64,000 nt of DNA. Source: VAZQ01 sp035693615 (GTDB taxonomy: Bacteria; Pseudomonadota; Alphaproteobacteria; Rhizobiales; Xanthobacteraceae). The DNA lies in the NCBI GenBank assembly GCA_035693615.1, contig DASSGH010000157.1, positions 65,027-129,026 of the forward strand. Direction: 5' to 3'. Shown here one piece after another: positions 45,248-55,065 of this stretch. Made by a program: the position numbers and the translations under genes. Position 1 is the stretch's first letter. The number at the start of each line of letters is the position of its first letter. The notes below the pieces were generated by a model. That model made no database searches and was not told where the DNA came from. It was given only the letters and a program-made list of their open reading frames with translations.

Positions 45248-46273
45248 TCATTTCGCGAGCAGCCCGCCGTATTGCAAGACGCCGGCGACGATCGCCACCA
45301 TCGCGAGCGAAAGCGGCAGAAAGACTTTCCAGCCCAGCCGCATGAGTTGGTCGTAGCGGTAGCGCGGCACGACCGCCTTGACCATGGCAAAAAGGAAAAA
45401 CATGAACAGGCACTTGAGCGTGAACCAGATCACGCCTGGAATCCAGGTGAAGGGCGCCACCGGAAACGGCGGCAACCAGCCGCCCAGGAACAGGATCGTC
45501 GCCATGGCGCACATCGTGAGAATCGCGATGTACTCGCCGAGAAAGAACAGCAGGAACGGCGTCGCGGAATACTCCACCGCATAGCCAGCAACCAATTCGG
45601 ATTCGGCCTCCACCAGGTCGAACGGTGGGCGGTTGGTCTCGGCCAGCGCCGACACGAAGAAGACCACGAACATGGGCAGCAGCGGCAGCCAGAACCAATT
45701 GAACAGCCCCCACCTGCCCGCCTGCGCCTCGACGATGGCCGAGAGGTTGAGCGAGCCCGCGCAAAGCAGAACGGTGATGATCACGAACCCGATGGACACC
45801 TCGTAGGACACCATCTGCGCCGCCGAGCGCAACGCGGCGAGGAATGGATATTTGGAGTTCGATGACCACCCCGCCATGATCACTCCGTAAACCATGAGCG
45901 AGGAGATGGCGAAGATGTAGAGCACGCCGACGTTGAGATCGGCGATCGCCCATTCGGCGTTGACCGGAATGACTGCCCAGGCGGACAAAGCGAGCACGGC
46001 AGTGACGAGCGGTGCGAGCAGAAACACACCCTTGTTGGCGCCGGCCGGGATGATCGGTTCCTTGACGACGAATTTGAGGAGATCGGCGAACGATTGCAGC
46101 AAACCCCAGGGTCCGACCACGTTGGGGCCGCGCCTGATCTGCACCGCCGCCCAGATCTTGCGATCGGCGTAAAGTATATACGCCGTGATGATGAGGAGAA
46201 CGACCAGCAGAAGCACGCTCTGCGCGAGAATGATGATCAGCGGCCAGATGTAATTGGTCCAGATTTCGGTCAT
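45248..46273 (-). CDS. nuoH: NADH-quinone oxidoreductase subunit H
   Basis: NuoH forms part of the quinone chamber and the heel of complex I. The 341-residue protein has eight helices and the family signatures RRGPNVVGPWGLLQSFADLL and ALAETNRPPFDLVEAESELV. The latter contains the conserved acidic loop that couples quinone reduction to proton pumping. I chose ATG 46273 (MTEIWTNYIWPLIII), five bases after the nuoG stop, over an upstream in-frame start. Confidence 0.97.
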   Translation of the reverse strand: MTEIWTNYIWPLIIILAQSVLLLVVLLIITAYILYADRKIWAAVQIRRGPNVVGPWGLLQSFADLLKFVVKEPIIPAGANKGVFLLAPLVTAVLALSAWAVIPVNAEWAIADLNVGVLYIFAISSLMVYGVIMAGWSSNSKYPFLAALRSAAQMVSYEVSIGFVIITVLLCAGSLNLSAIVEAQAGRWGLFNWFWLPLLPMFVVFFVSALAETNRPPFDLVEAESELVAGYAVEYSATPFLLFFLGEYIAILTMCAMATILFLGGWLPPFPVAPFTWIPGVIWFTLKCLFMFFLFAMVKAVVPRYRYDQLMRLGWKVFLPLSLAMVAIVAGVLQYGGLLAK

Positions 46274-46278
46274 GTCGG

Positions 46279-48357
46279 CTATTCCGCCGCAGTGAGCGCG
46301 CCCCGGCGCTCGGCGATGACCGAGCACTCCGCCATGGTAGCGGAGGCGCGCGCAACGGGATTGGTGAGATAGAAATCGTCGAGGGCGCGGCCGAACGCGA
46401 TCTTCTCGAAGGCGCCGCCGCGCGCGGCAAGCGCCGCGACATCCGCCCGCTCGGTCGGTGCAAGCTGACCGACACGCTGCAGATGCGGATGCGCCTTGAG
46501 CAGCGCCTGACGTAGCTGCGCAAGCGAGTCGTAGGCAAGCTTGCGGCCGAGCACGTCCGAGAGCGCGCGCAGAATGGCCCAGTCCTCGCGTGCCTCGCCC
46601 GGTGGGAACGAGGCGCGCCCAGCCATCTGCACGCGGCCTTCGGTGTTGACGTAGACGCCGGATTTTTCCGGATAAGCCGCGCCGGGAAGGATGACATCGG
46701 CGCGATGCGCGCCGGCATCCCCGTGGGTGCCGATGTAGACCACGAACGCCCCGGGCGCGATGTCGATCTCATCGGCACCGAGCAGGAATACAAGATCCAG
46801 CGCCCCGGGCGCTGCCATCGCGGCGGCGTTGCGGCCTTCCGCACCGGGCACGAACCCGAGGTCGAGCGCGCCCACCCGCGCCGCCGCGGTATGCAGGACC
46901 GAATAGCCGTTCCAAGCGGCTTCCTTGCCGCTGCCTTGGGCGGCGCGCGCCGCGAGCGCGGCAATGGCCGCGCCGTCCGGCCGCGCCAGCGCCGCCATCC
47001 CGACGATCACGAGCGGTCGATCGGCCCCTCTCAGCCGCGCGCCGAACTCGTGCGCACCCGAGGCGACGTCCGCGAGCGTCTGCGGCCCGGCGCCGAGGTA
47101 CTCGTAAGGGTAAGTGAGATCGGCCCGCTCGCCGACCAACCCGATCGGGAAGGCGCCCGTGCGCCAGCGCTTGCGGATACGCGCGTTGAGGACGGCTGCT
47201 TCGCGTCGTGGGTTCGTGCCAACGAGTAGCAAGGCATCCGCCTGCTCAATTCCGGCGATACCGGCGTTGAAGAGATAGCTCGCCCTCCCCCACGTCGGAT
47301 CGAGCATCGCGCCGTCCTGCCGGCAATCCAGATTGACCACGCCGAGCCGCGTCATCAAATCCTTGAGCGCGAAGATTTCCTCCACCGCTGCGAGATCGCC
47401 GACGATGGCGCCCATGCGCCTGGGTTGGGTCTGCTTGACCTTGGCAGCGATGACCTCGAACGCGTCGCGCCAGGAGGCGGCGTGCAGCCGGCCGTTCTCG
47501 CGGACGTACGGTTGATCGAGGCGCTGCGTGCGCAAACCGTCGACCACGTGCCTGGTCTTGTCGGAAATCCACTCCTCATTCACCTCGTCGTTGACGCGCG
47601 GGAGAATGCGCATGACCTCGCGTCCACGCGTATCGACGCGGATGGCGGAGCCGATCGCATCCATGACGTCGATCGATTCGGTTTTGGTGAGTTCCCAGGG
47701 ACGCGCGGCGAACGCATACGGTTTGGAGGTGAGCGCGCCGACCGGGCAGAGATCGACAACGTTGCCCTGCAGCTCGGAGGTCATCGCCTGTTCCAGATAG
47801 GTCGTGATCTCCGTGTCCTCGCCGCGGCCAATCGCGCCGAGCTCCGGCACGCCCGCAACCTCGGTCATGAAGCGGACGCAGCGCGTGCAGTGGATGCAGC
47901 GGTTCATAATGGTCTTGACGAGAACCCCCACATACTTGTCCTCGACCGCGCGCTTGTTCTCCTTGAATCGACTGGAGTCGACGCCGTAGGCCATGGCCTG
48001 ATCTTGCAGATCGCATTCCCCGCCCTGGTCACAGATCGGGCAATCGAGCGGATGGTTGATCAGCAGAAATTCCATCACGCCTTCGCGCGCCTTGCGGACC
48101 ATGGCGCTCTTGGTGAGGACCTCAGGCGGCTCGCCGTGCGGGCCCGGGCGGCAGTCGCGCACGCCCCACGCGCAGGAGGCGACCGGCTTGGGCGAGCCCT
48201 TGAGCTCGACCAGACACATGCGGCAGTTGCCGGCAATCGAGAGCCGTTCGTGGAAGCAGAACCGCGGGATCTCCGCGCCCGCGGCCTCGCAGGCCTGCAG
48301 CAGCGTGTAGTCCGGCGCGACGTCGATCTCTTTGCCGTCGACGACGAGCTTGGTCAT
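46279..48357 (-). CDS. nuoG: NADH-quinone oxidoreductase subunit G
   Basis: NuoG holds clusters N1b, N4 and N5 in the peripheral arm. The 692-residue protein has a 2Fe-2S ferredoxin domain (RFCFHERLSIAGNCRMCLVE), the His-Cys motif region with CPICDQGGECDLQDQ and CIHCTRCVRF, and a molybdopterin-oxidoreductase-like C-terminal half. That half is catalytically inert in the family. Its stop lies five bases before nuoH. A 43-residue membrane peptide gene precedes it. Confidence 0.97.
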   Translation of the reverse strand: MTKLVVDGKEIDVAPDYTLLQACEAAGAEIPRFCFHERLSIAGNCRMCLVELKGSPKPVASCAWGVRDCRPGPHGEPPEVLTKSAMVRKAREGVMEFLLINHPLDCPICDQGGECDLQDQAMAYGVDSSRFKENKRAVEDKYVGVLVKTIMNRCIHCTRCVRFMTEVAGVPELGAIGRGEDTEITTYLEQAMTSELQGNVVDLCPVGALTSKPYAFAARPWELTKTESIDVMDAIGSAIRVDTRGREVMRILPRVNDEVNEEWISDKTRHVVDGLRTQRLDQPYVRENGRLHAASWRDAFEVIAAKVKQTQPRRMGAIVGDLAAVEEIFALKDLMTRLGVVNLDCRQDGAMLDPTWGRASYLFNAGIAGIEQADALLLVGTNPRREAAVLNARIRKRWRTGAFPIGLVGERADLTYPYEYLGAGPQTLADVASGAHEFGARLRGADRPLVIVGMAALARPDGAAIAALAARAAQGSGKEAAWNGYSVLHTAAARVGALDLGFVPGAEGRNAAAMAAPGALDLVFLLGADEIDIAPGAFVVYIGTHGDAGAHRADVILPGAAYPEKSGVYVNTEGRVQMAGRASFPPGEAREDWAILRALSDVLGRKLAYDSLAQLRQALLKAHPHLQRVGQLAPTERADVAALAARGGAFEKIAFGRALDDFYLTNPVARASATMAECSVIAERRGALTAAE

Positions 48358-48358
48358 G

Positions 48359-48490
48359 TCAATGCCACGTCAGCCAGAGCAGCAACCCGGCGGCGATGGC
48401 GATACAGATGGCCATATCCAGCCGCACCAACCAGGTGACGTTGCGCCAGAAGCGATTGGATAGGATCATGGCCCTCAGTCCCTCACTCAT
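48359..48490 (-). CDS. 43-residue single-span membrane peptide in the nuo operon
   Basis: The frame opens with ATG overlapping the stop of the preceding DUF3291 gene (ATGA), suggesting coupled translation. It encodes MSEGLRAMILSNRFWRNVTW, then a single hydrophobic helix ending AAGLLLWLTWH. An internal ATG at 48469, with GAGGG just upstream, would give 36 residues. It ends one base before the nuoG ATG. The Arg-rich N-terminus suggests an inside-facing N-terminal end. I know no function for it. Confidence 0.62.
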   Translation of the reverse strand: MSEGLRAMILSNRFWRNVTWLVRLDMAICIAIAAGLLLWLTWH

Positions 48491-48957
48491 GCGCACCGCG
48501 CCGCTTTCCATAGCTTTGCGGAGGGAACGCTCTCCCAGCCGAACGCATGGTCGCTCGGGCCATGCTGCTGGAGGTGGCGCAGGCGCTCGATCGCCTCCTG
48601 TACCGTGGGCCGATGTCCCGCCGGCACCCACCACATGACGAAGTAGCGCTCGTCGGTGCGCTCGAACCATTCATGGCGCTGGCCATAAAAGCGTTTGTGC
48701 AGCGTCTGCCATACGAAGCGCTCGAGCGCCTCGACGCTGTCCCATACCGAGAGGTTGATCGCCATGCGCGGATCGCCGTTGAACGGACGAGTGTCGATGG
48801 CGCTTCCGCTGTCGTCCTGGTAGCGCCAGACAAATCCTGGGCTGCGCTCGGCCAAGCCGTTCACAAGGGCAAGATTGTCGATGAACTCCGCCATGCGCGG
48901 GTCGCCGACATCGTAACGCAAGCGGCCGACGTTGAGCTGGGCAAGATGGCTGGTCAT
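48487..48957 (-). CDS. DUF3291 family protein
   Basis: The 156-residue protein begins MTSHLAQLNVGRLRYDVGDP and contains NLSVWDSVEALERFVW and YFVMWWVPAGHRPTVQEA. These are the typical lines of DUF3291, a ferredoxin-like (dimeric alpha/beta barrel) fold related to small monooxygenase-like proteins. Function is unknown. It lies between nuoF (21 bases upstream) and nuoG, so it is co-expressed with complex I. I rejected an in-frame start at 48981, which overlaps nuoF. It is not one of the 14 core subunits. Confidence 0.8.
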   Translation of the reverse strand: MTSHLAQLNVGRLRYDVGDPRMAEFIDNLALVNGLAERSPGFVWRYQDDSGSAIDTRPFNGDPRMAINLSVWDSVEALERFVWQTLHKRFYGQRHEWFERTDERYFVMWWVPAGHRPTVQEAIERLRHLQQHGPSDHAFGWESVPSAKLWKAARCA

Positions 48958-48977
48958 CGTTTCACCCGCATGCTTCC

Positions 48978-50278
<1,301 letters not shown>

Positions 50279-50282
<4 letters not shown>

Positions 50283-51028
50283 GGCCGCCTTTTCGCCGAT
50301 GCATCATCGGCGGGAGGTTTCGGTGTCGCGGCGTCGCGTACATTCGCCGCCTCGCCCGGCTTTTTGGCTTCGGCATCGTGCAACGCCGCGCCCTGCGGCT
50401 TGCCGCCGTTGCCATGGGAATAGAGGGTAGGATCGATCAGCGTCGTCGGCCCGCCACTGGGCGCGGAAAGCTGCCGCGCCACCTGGGGACCCGGTTTGAC
50501 GGGTTTGCCGGCCGCGAGATCGTCTAAGATTTTGCTAAAGGTCTCCGGCGTAAGGTCCTCATAATAATCGTAATTAATCTGCGCGACCGGTGCGTTCACG
50601 CAGGCGCCAAGACATTCGACTTCGATCCACGACAATTTGCCATCGGAGGTGACTTCGAGCGGCTCGCCGATCCTGTCGTGGCAGAGCTTGATTAACTTAT
50701 CCGCCCCGCGCAGCACGCAGGGCGTCGTCCCGCAGAGCTGAACGTGCGCGCGTCCGACCGGCGCCAGGTTGAACATCGTGTAGAAGGTCGCGACTTCGAG
50801 CGCGCGGATCTTCGGCATGCCGAGGAGGTCAGCCGCGTGCTCGATCGCTTTTTGCGGAAGCCAGCCGCCGGCCTGCTCCTGCGCGCGCCAGAGCAGCGCG
50901 ATGATGGCCGAACTTTGCCGGCCTTCCGGATATTTGGCGATCTCACCCTTGGCCCAATCGAGATTCTCGACCGTGAAGGTGAAGCTCTTGGGCTGAACTG
51001 CGGGATCGGCGAGGCGACGGACGGCCAT
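50279..51028 (-). CDS. nuoE: NADH-quinone oxidoreductase subunit E with disordered tail
   Basis: NuoE carries the 2Fe-2S cluster N1a beside NuoF. The thioredoxin-like domain (to about residue 170) has the ligand motifs CGTTPCVLRGAD and ECLGACVNAP. The protein continues to 249 residues with a Pro/Ala/Gly/Lys-rich tail (ending PADDASAKRRP). That is about 80 residues more than E. coli NuoE, and it is probably disordered. The start ATG shares one base with the nuoD stop (TGATG). A longer in-frame start inside nuoD is rejected. Confidence 0.95.
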
Positions 51029-52218
51029 CAGCGATCGACCTCCCCAAAGACGATGTCGAGCGAGCCGAGGATCGCCGAGATGTCGGCGAGCATGTAGCCC
51101 CGGCAGAGGAAATCCATGGCCTGCAGGTGGGCGAAGCCGGGCGCGCGGATCTTGCACTTGTAAGGTTTATTGCCGCCGTCGGCGGTGAGATAAACGCCGA
51201 ACTCCCCCTTCGGGGCTTCGACTGCGGCATAGACCTCGCCCGCAGGAACGTGGAAGCCTTCGGTGTAGAGCTTGAAATGATGGATCAGCGCCTCCATCGA
51301 GCGCTTCATCTCGGCGCGCTTGGGCGGAACAATCTTGTGATCCTCGACCGCGACCGGCCCCTGCCCGTCGGACGCGCGCAGCTTCTCCAGGCATTGTTTC
51401 ATGATCTGGATCGACTGTCGCATCTCCTCCATGCGGATGCAGTAGCGGTCGTAATTGTCGCCGTTCTTGCCGACGGGAATGTCGAAATCAAACTCGGAAT
51501 AGCACTCGTAGGGTTGCGCCTTGCGCAGATCCCACGCGGCGCCCGATCCGCGCACCATCACCCCGGAAAAGCCCCAGGCCCAGGCATCGGCCAGCGTGAC
51601 CACGCCGATGTCGACATTGCGCTGTTTGAAGATGCGGTTGTCGGTCAGGAGGTCCTCGAGATCGTCACAGACGTTGAGGAACGGATCGCAGAACGCGGCG
51701 ATGTCGTCGAGCAGCTTCGGCGGCAACTCCTGGTGCACCCCGCCGACGCGGAAATACGCGGCATGCAGGCGGCTGCCGGAGGCGCGCTCGTAGAATCCCA
51801 TCAGCTTTTCGCGCTCTTCAAAGCCCCAGAGCGGCGGGGTGAGCGCGCCGACGTCCATGGCCTGCGTCGTCACGTTGAGCAGGTGCGAGAGCAGCCGTCC
51901 GATCTCGCAATACAGCACGCGTATGAGCTGCGCTCGCCTGGGCACTGCGAGCTCGAGGAGCTTCTCCGCCGCGAGGCAGAAGGCGTGCTCCTGGTTCATC
52001 GGCGCCACGTAGTCGAGCCGATCGAAATACGGAATCGCCTGCAGGTAGGTCTTGTGCTCGATCAGCTTCTCGGTGCCGCGATGCAGGAGCCCGATATGCG
52101 GGTCGATACGCTCCACAACCTCGCCGTCCAGTTCGAGGACCAGGCGCAATACGCCGTGGGCCGCCGGATGCTGCGGCCCGAAATTGATGGTGAAGTTGCG
52201 CAGCTCCGTCTCAGCCAT
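51028..52218 (-). CDS. nuoD: NADH-quinone oxidoreductase subunit D
   Basis: NuoD, the 49-kDa homologue, lines the quinone pocket together with NuoB. The 396-residue protein starts MAETELRNFTINFGPQHPAA, has GLLHRGTEKLIEHKTYLQAI, and ends with FLCRGYMLADISAILGSLDI and VFGEVDR as in the family. NuoC and NuoD are separate proteins here, not fused as in E. coli. It follows nuoC by seven bases. Confidence 0.97.
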   Translation of the reverse strand: MAETELRNFTINFGPQHPAAHGVLRLVLELDGEVVERIDPHIGLLHRGTEKLIEHKTYLQAIPYFDRLDYVAPMNQEHAFCLAAEKLLELAVPRRAQLIRVLYCEIGRLLSHLLNVTTQAMDVGALTPPLWGFEEREKLMGFYERASGSRLHAAYFRVGGVHQELPPKLLDDIAAFCDPFLNVCDDLEDLLTDNRIFKQRNVDIGVVTLADAWAWGFSGVMVRGSGAAWDLRKAQPYECYSEFDFDIPVGKNGDNYDRYCIRMEEMRQSIQIMKQCLEKLRASDGQGPVAVEDHKIVPPKRAEMKRSMEALIHHFKLYTEGFHVPAGEVYAAVEAPKGEFGVYLTADGGNKPYKCKIRAPGFAHLQAMDFLCRGYMLADISAILGSLDIVFGEVDR

Positions 52219-52225
52219 GGCGTCG

Positions 52226-52837
52226 CTAAGCTTTCCCGTCGGCCGCCTTCTCGTCCCCCGGCAGCGGATAGTCAGGGCCTTCCCATGGCGAGAGGAAATC
52301 GAAGTTTCGGAATTCCTGCGTCAGCCGGACCGGCTCATATATGACGCGCTTCTGCCCGTCGTCGTAGCGCACCTCGACGAAACCGGTGAGAGGAAAATCC
52401 TTGCGCAGCGGATGGCCCTCGAAGCCGTAGTCGGTGAGCAGCCGGCGCATGTCCGGATGACCGGTGAAGAGCACGCCGTAGAGATCGTACGTTTCCCGTT
52501 CGAACCAGTTGGCACCTGGAAACACGCTGATGATCGAGGGGACCGGCGTCCTCTCATCCACCTCGAGTTTCACCCGGACGCGCAGGTTCTGCTTGGGCGA
52601 CAGCAGATGATAGACGACGTCGAAACGTCGTTCGCGGCTGGGCCAGTCGACCGCGGTGATGTCGACGATGCTCCAGAACTGGCATCGTTCGTCGTCACGC
52701 AGAAATGCCGCGAGCTTCACAATGTCGCCAGGGATCGCGTTGACCGTCAGCTCTCCGTTGGCAACGCGATAGCCGACAACCGAGCCTGGAAGCGCGCCGG
52801 CGATGGTCTCGCCGAGTTTATCGAGCCTATCGTCCAT
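52226..52837 (-). CDS. nuoC: NADH-quinone oxidoreductase subunit C
   Basis: NuoC is the 30-kDa structural subunit of the peripheral arm. The 203-residue protein shows the family signature ERETYDLYGVLFTGHPDMRR followed by LLTDYGFEGHPLRKDFPL, close to the site facing NuoD. The N-terminal part begins MDDRLDKLGETIAGALPGS. Gaps to nuoB and nuoD are 13 and seven bases. Confidence 0.97.
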   Translation of the reverse strand: MDDRLDKLGETIAGALPGSVVGYRVANGELTVNAIPGDIVKLAAFLRDDERCQFWSIVDITAVDWPSRERRFDVVYHLLSPKQNLRVRVKLEVDERTPVPSIISVFPGANWFERETYDLYGVLFTGHPDMRRLLTDYGFEGHPLRKDFPLTGFVEVRYDDGQKRVIYEPVRLTQEFRNFDFLSPWEGPDYPLPGDEKAADGKA

Positions 52838-52850
52838 TGCACGAGACCCA

Positions 52851-53426
52851 TCAGCGCTCGATGGTGCCGGTACGGCGGATCTTCTTCTGCAGCAAGAGGA
52901 CGCCGTAGAGTAGCGCCTCGGCCGTTGGCGGGCAGCCGGGCACGTAGATATCGACCGGCACGATGCGATCGCATCCGCGCACGACCGAATAGGAGTAATG
53001 GTAATAGCCCCCGCCGTTGGCGCACGAACCCATGGAGATGACGTAGCGCGGCTCCGGCATCTGGTCGTAGACCTTGCGCAGCGCAGGCGCCATCTTGTTG
53101 GTCAGCGTTCCCGCCACGATCATCACGTCCGACTGGCGCGGAGACGCCCGTGGAGCGAAGCCGAACCGCTCCGCGTCGTAGCGCGGCATCGACATCTGCA
53201 TCATCTCGATCGCGCAGCAGGCGAGCCCGAAGGTCATCCACATCAGCGAGCCGGTGCGCGCCCAGGTGATGAGATCGTCGCTGGCTGTGACGAGAAAGCC
53301 CTTGTCGGAGAGTTCGCCGTTGAGGTCAGCGAAGAACGCATCGTCCGCGCGCGCAGGCTTACCCGTACGCGGATCGAGGATGCTCTTGGCGGGCGGCGCA
53401 ATGACGGCCGCGGGCTCTAATCCCAT
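52851..53426 (-). CDS. nuoB: NADH-quinone oxidoreductase subunit B
   Basis: NuoB carries cluster N2, the last iron-sulfur cluster before quinone. The 191-residue protein has the tandem cysteines 70-71 in FGLACCAIEMM, a third in GSCANGGGYYHYSYS and the fourth in YVPGCPPTAEALLYG. ATG 53426 (MGLEPAAVIAPP) is used. It overlaps the nuoA stop by ten bases. The in-frame start at 53447 would overlap nuoA further. Confidence 0.97.
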   Translation of the reverse strand: MGLEPAAVIAPPAKSILDPRTGKPARADDAFFADLNGELSDKGFLVTASDDLITWARTGSLMWMTFGLACCAIEMMQMSMPRYDAERFGFAPRASPRQSDVMIVAGTLTNKMAPALRKVYDQMPEPRYVISMGSCANGGGYYHYSYSVVRGCDRIVPVDIYVPGCPPTAEALLYGVLLLQKKIRRTGTIER

Positions 53427-53782
53427 TCCAGCGCTCCTTTGCGCCACTCATATATGAACCCCACGGTCAGAACGCCAAGAAACACCATCATCGACCAATA
53501 GCCGTAGAGCCCGAGATCGCCCAAGGTGATGGCCCAGGGAAAAAGGAAGCTCATTTCAAGGTCGAAAATGATGAAGAGGATGGCGACGAGATAGAAGCGC
53601 ACGTCGAACTTCATGCGCGCATCGTCGAAGGCGTTGAAGCCGCATTCGTAGGCGGAAAGCTTCTCCGGATCGGGAGCCTTGTAAGCGATCAGGAACGACA
53701 CGATCAGCAGCGCAAGGCCGATGACAAGCGCAACGGCGATGAAGATCACCAGCGGGAGGTAATCCAGGAATAGTTCGTTCAT
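53417..53782 (-). CDS. nuoA: NADH-quinone oxidoreductase subunit A
   Basis: NuoA is the three-helix subunit at the entrance of the quinone site and the first gene of the nuo operon. The 121-residue protein begins MNELFLDYLPLVIFIAVALV. It has the conserved acidic loop YECGFNAFDDARMKFDVRFY and the helix FIIFDLEMSFLFPWA. An ATG four codons upstream (53794) abuts its GGAG, so I prefer 53782. I saw no convincing promoter in the 390 bases upstream. Confidence 0.96.
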   Translation of the reverse strand: MNELFLDYLPLVIFIAVALVIGLALLIVSFLIAYKAPDPEKLSAYECGFNAFDDARMKFDVRFYLVAILFIIFDLEMSFLFPWAITLGDLGLYGYWSMMVFLGVLTVGFIYEWRKGALEWD

Positions 53783-54176
53783 CGGCGAGCTCATCTCCGA
53801 CGTTGCGGCCCCGTGCGGAAAGCCCGCCCTCCAGCCAAGGTGCGGTAGGCGCTAGCGAAATTGCCCTCGTCACAGATCGGATTCGTTCCAAAGACGGGCG
53901 CAAGGAGGCTTAGCGCAGCGCACAATGGGAGGCAAGCCGCTGGGCATCACAAGCCCGTTGCGCGTTTTCTCGGCGGTTCCCGCGTGACGCCGTGGGGATG
54001 TGGAACCAGGCTCGAATGGCAACCCGCCGGCTTGAGCGCAGTGCCGTCGCGCCGCGCGAATGCTGCGCATGCAGCTGCGCGCGGTGCGTTTCCCTAGCAC
54101 GAGAACCGCTGGGCTTGAGCCCCGTCCTCGCGTTAGGCTCACCTGCAGACGTGCTCAAGCGGCCAGGGAGGGCGGC
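53783..54176. other. Intergenic region between divergent nuoA and the BKACE gene
   Basis: This 394-base stretch must contain the nuo operon promoter (minus strand) and a promoter for the BKACE gene (+ strand). I see no clear -35/-10 pair, no LexA box, no FNR/FixK-type TTGAT-N4-ATCAA site and no hairpin with a T-run. Overlapping open frames on both strands lack family sequence and ribosome sites. Confidence 0.5.
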
Positions 54177-55061
54177 ATGCAACGCAAGGTCATGATTTCA
54201 TGCGCGGTCACGGGTTCGGCGGACACCCCGGGCCGCAACCCCGCCGTGCCGGTGACGCCCGAGCAGATCGCCCAATCCGCCCTCGACGCCGCCAAGGCCG
54301 GGGCGGCGATTGTTCACATCCATGTGCGCGATCCGAAGACCACGCGCCCCAGCATGGAGATTTCCCTCTACCAGGAGGTTGTCGACCGGATCAGAACAAG
54401 CGGAAGCGACGTCATCATCAATCTCACCACCGGCGCGGGCGCGCGCTTCGTGCCGGCGGCCGATGACCCGCAAAAGCCGGGGCCCGGCACGACTATGCGC
54501 ACACCCGCCGAGCGCGTACGGCATGTCGTCGCTATCAAGCCCGAGATCTGCAGCCTCGATATGGGCAGCATGAACATGGGGCCGCACGTCTTCATCAACA
54601 CGCCCACGCACCTTGAAACCATGGCAGTAGCGATCCGCGATGCCGGGGTGCTGCCGGAGCTGGAAGTATTTGAGACCGGCCATCTGCTGCTTGCCAAGCG
54701 CATGATCGAAAGTGGGCACATCAGGGGGCCGGGCATGTTCCAGATCTGCCTCGGCATTTCCTGGGCGCAGCCCGCGACCACGGAGGCCATGACCTACATG
54801 CGCAACCTGCTGCCGGCGGGCTCCCCGTGGTTTGCCTTCGGCATATCGCTGCACCAATTCCCGATGGTGGCGCAGGCGGTCCTGCTCGGCGGCCATCCCC
54901 GCGTGGGCCTCGAAGACAACATCTATCTCGACAAGGGCAAGCTCGCGCCGAGCAATGCCGCGCTGGTGGAGAAGGCGGTCAAGATCGTCGAGGTTTTGGG
55001 CGATGTCGTCGCCACCCCTGCCGATGCGCGCGCGATGCTTGGCCTCAAGGCGACGCATTAG
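54177..55061 (+). CDS. Beta-keto acid cleavage enzyme (BKACE, DUF849)
   Basis: BKACE enzymes react a beta-keto acid with acetyl-CoA to give acetoacetate and a shorter acyl-CoA. The type member cleaves 3-keto-5-aminohexanoate in lysine fermentation. The 294-residue TIM-barrel protein has the zinc motif His47-x-His49 in AAIVHIHVRDP, SLDMGSMNMG, and the GLEDNIYLDKGK block with the expected third-ligand glutamate. An AGGGAGG ribosome site precedes ATG 54177, which rules out the longer in-frame start at 54060. It is convergent with the MFS gene, four bases away. The substrate is unknown. Confidence 0.88.
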   Translation: MQRKVMISCAVTGSADTPGRNPAVPVTPEQIAQSALDAAKAGAAIVHIHVRDPKTTRPSMEISLYQEVVDRIRTSGSDVIINLTTGAGARFVPAADDPQKPGPGTTMRTPAERVRHVVAIKPEICSLDMGSMNMGPHVFINTPTHLETMAVAIRDAGVLPELEVFETGHLLLAKRMIESGHIRGPGMFQICLGISWAQPATTEAMTYMRNLLPAGSPWFAFGISLHQFPMVAQAVLLGGHPRVGLEDNIYLDKGKLAPSNAALVEKAVKIVEVLGDVVATPADARAMLGLKATH

Positions 55062-55065
55062 GCGG

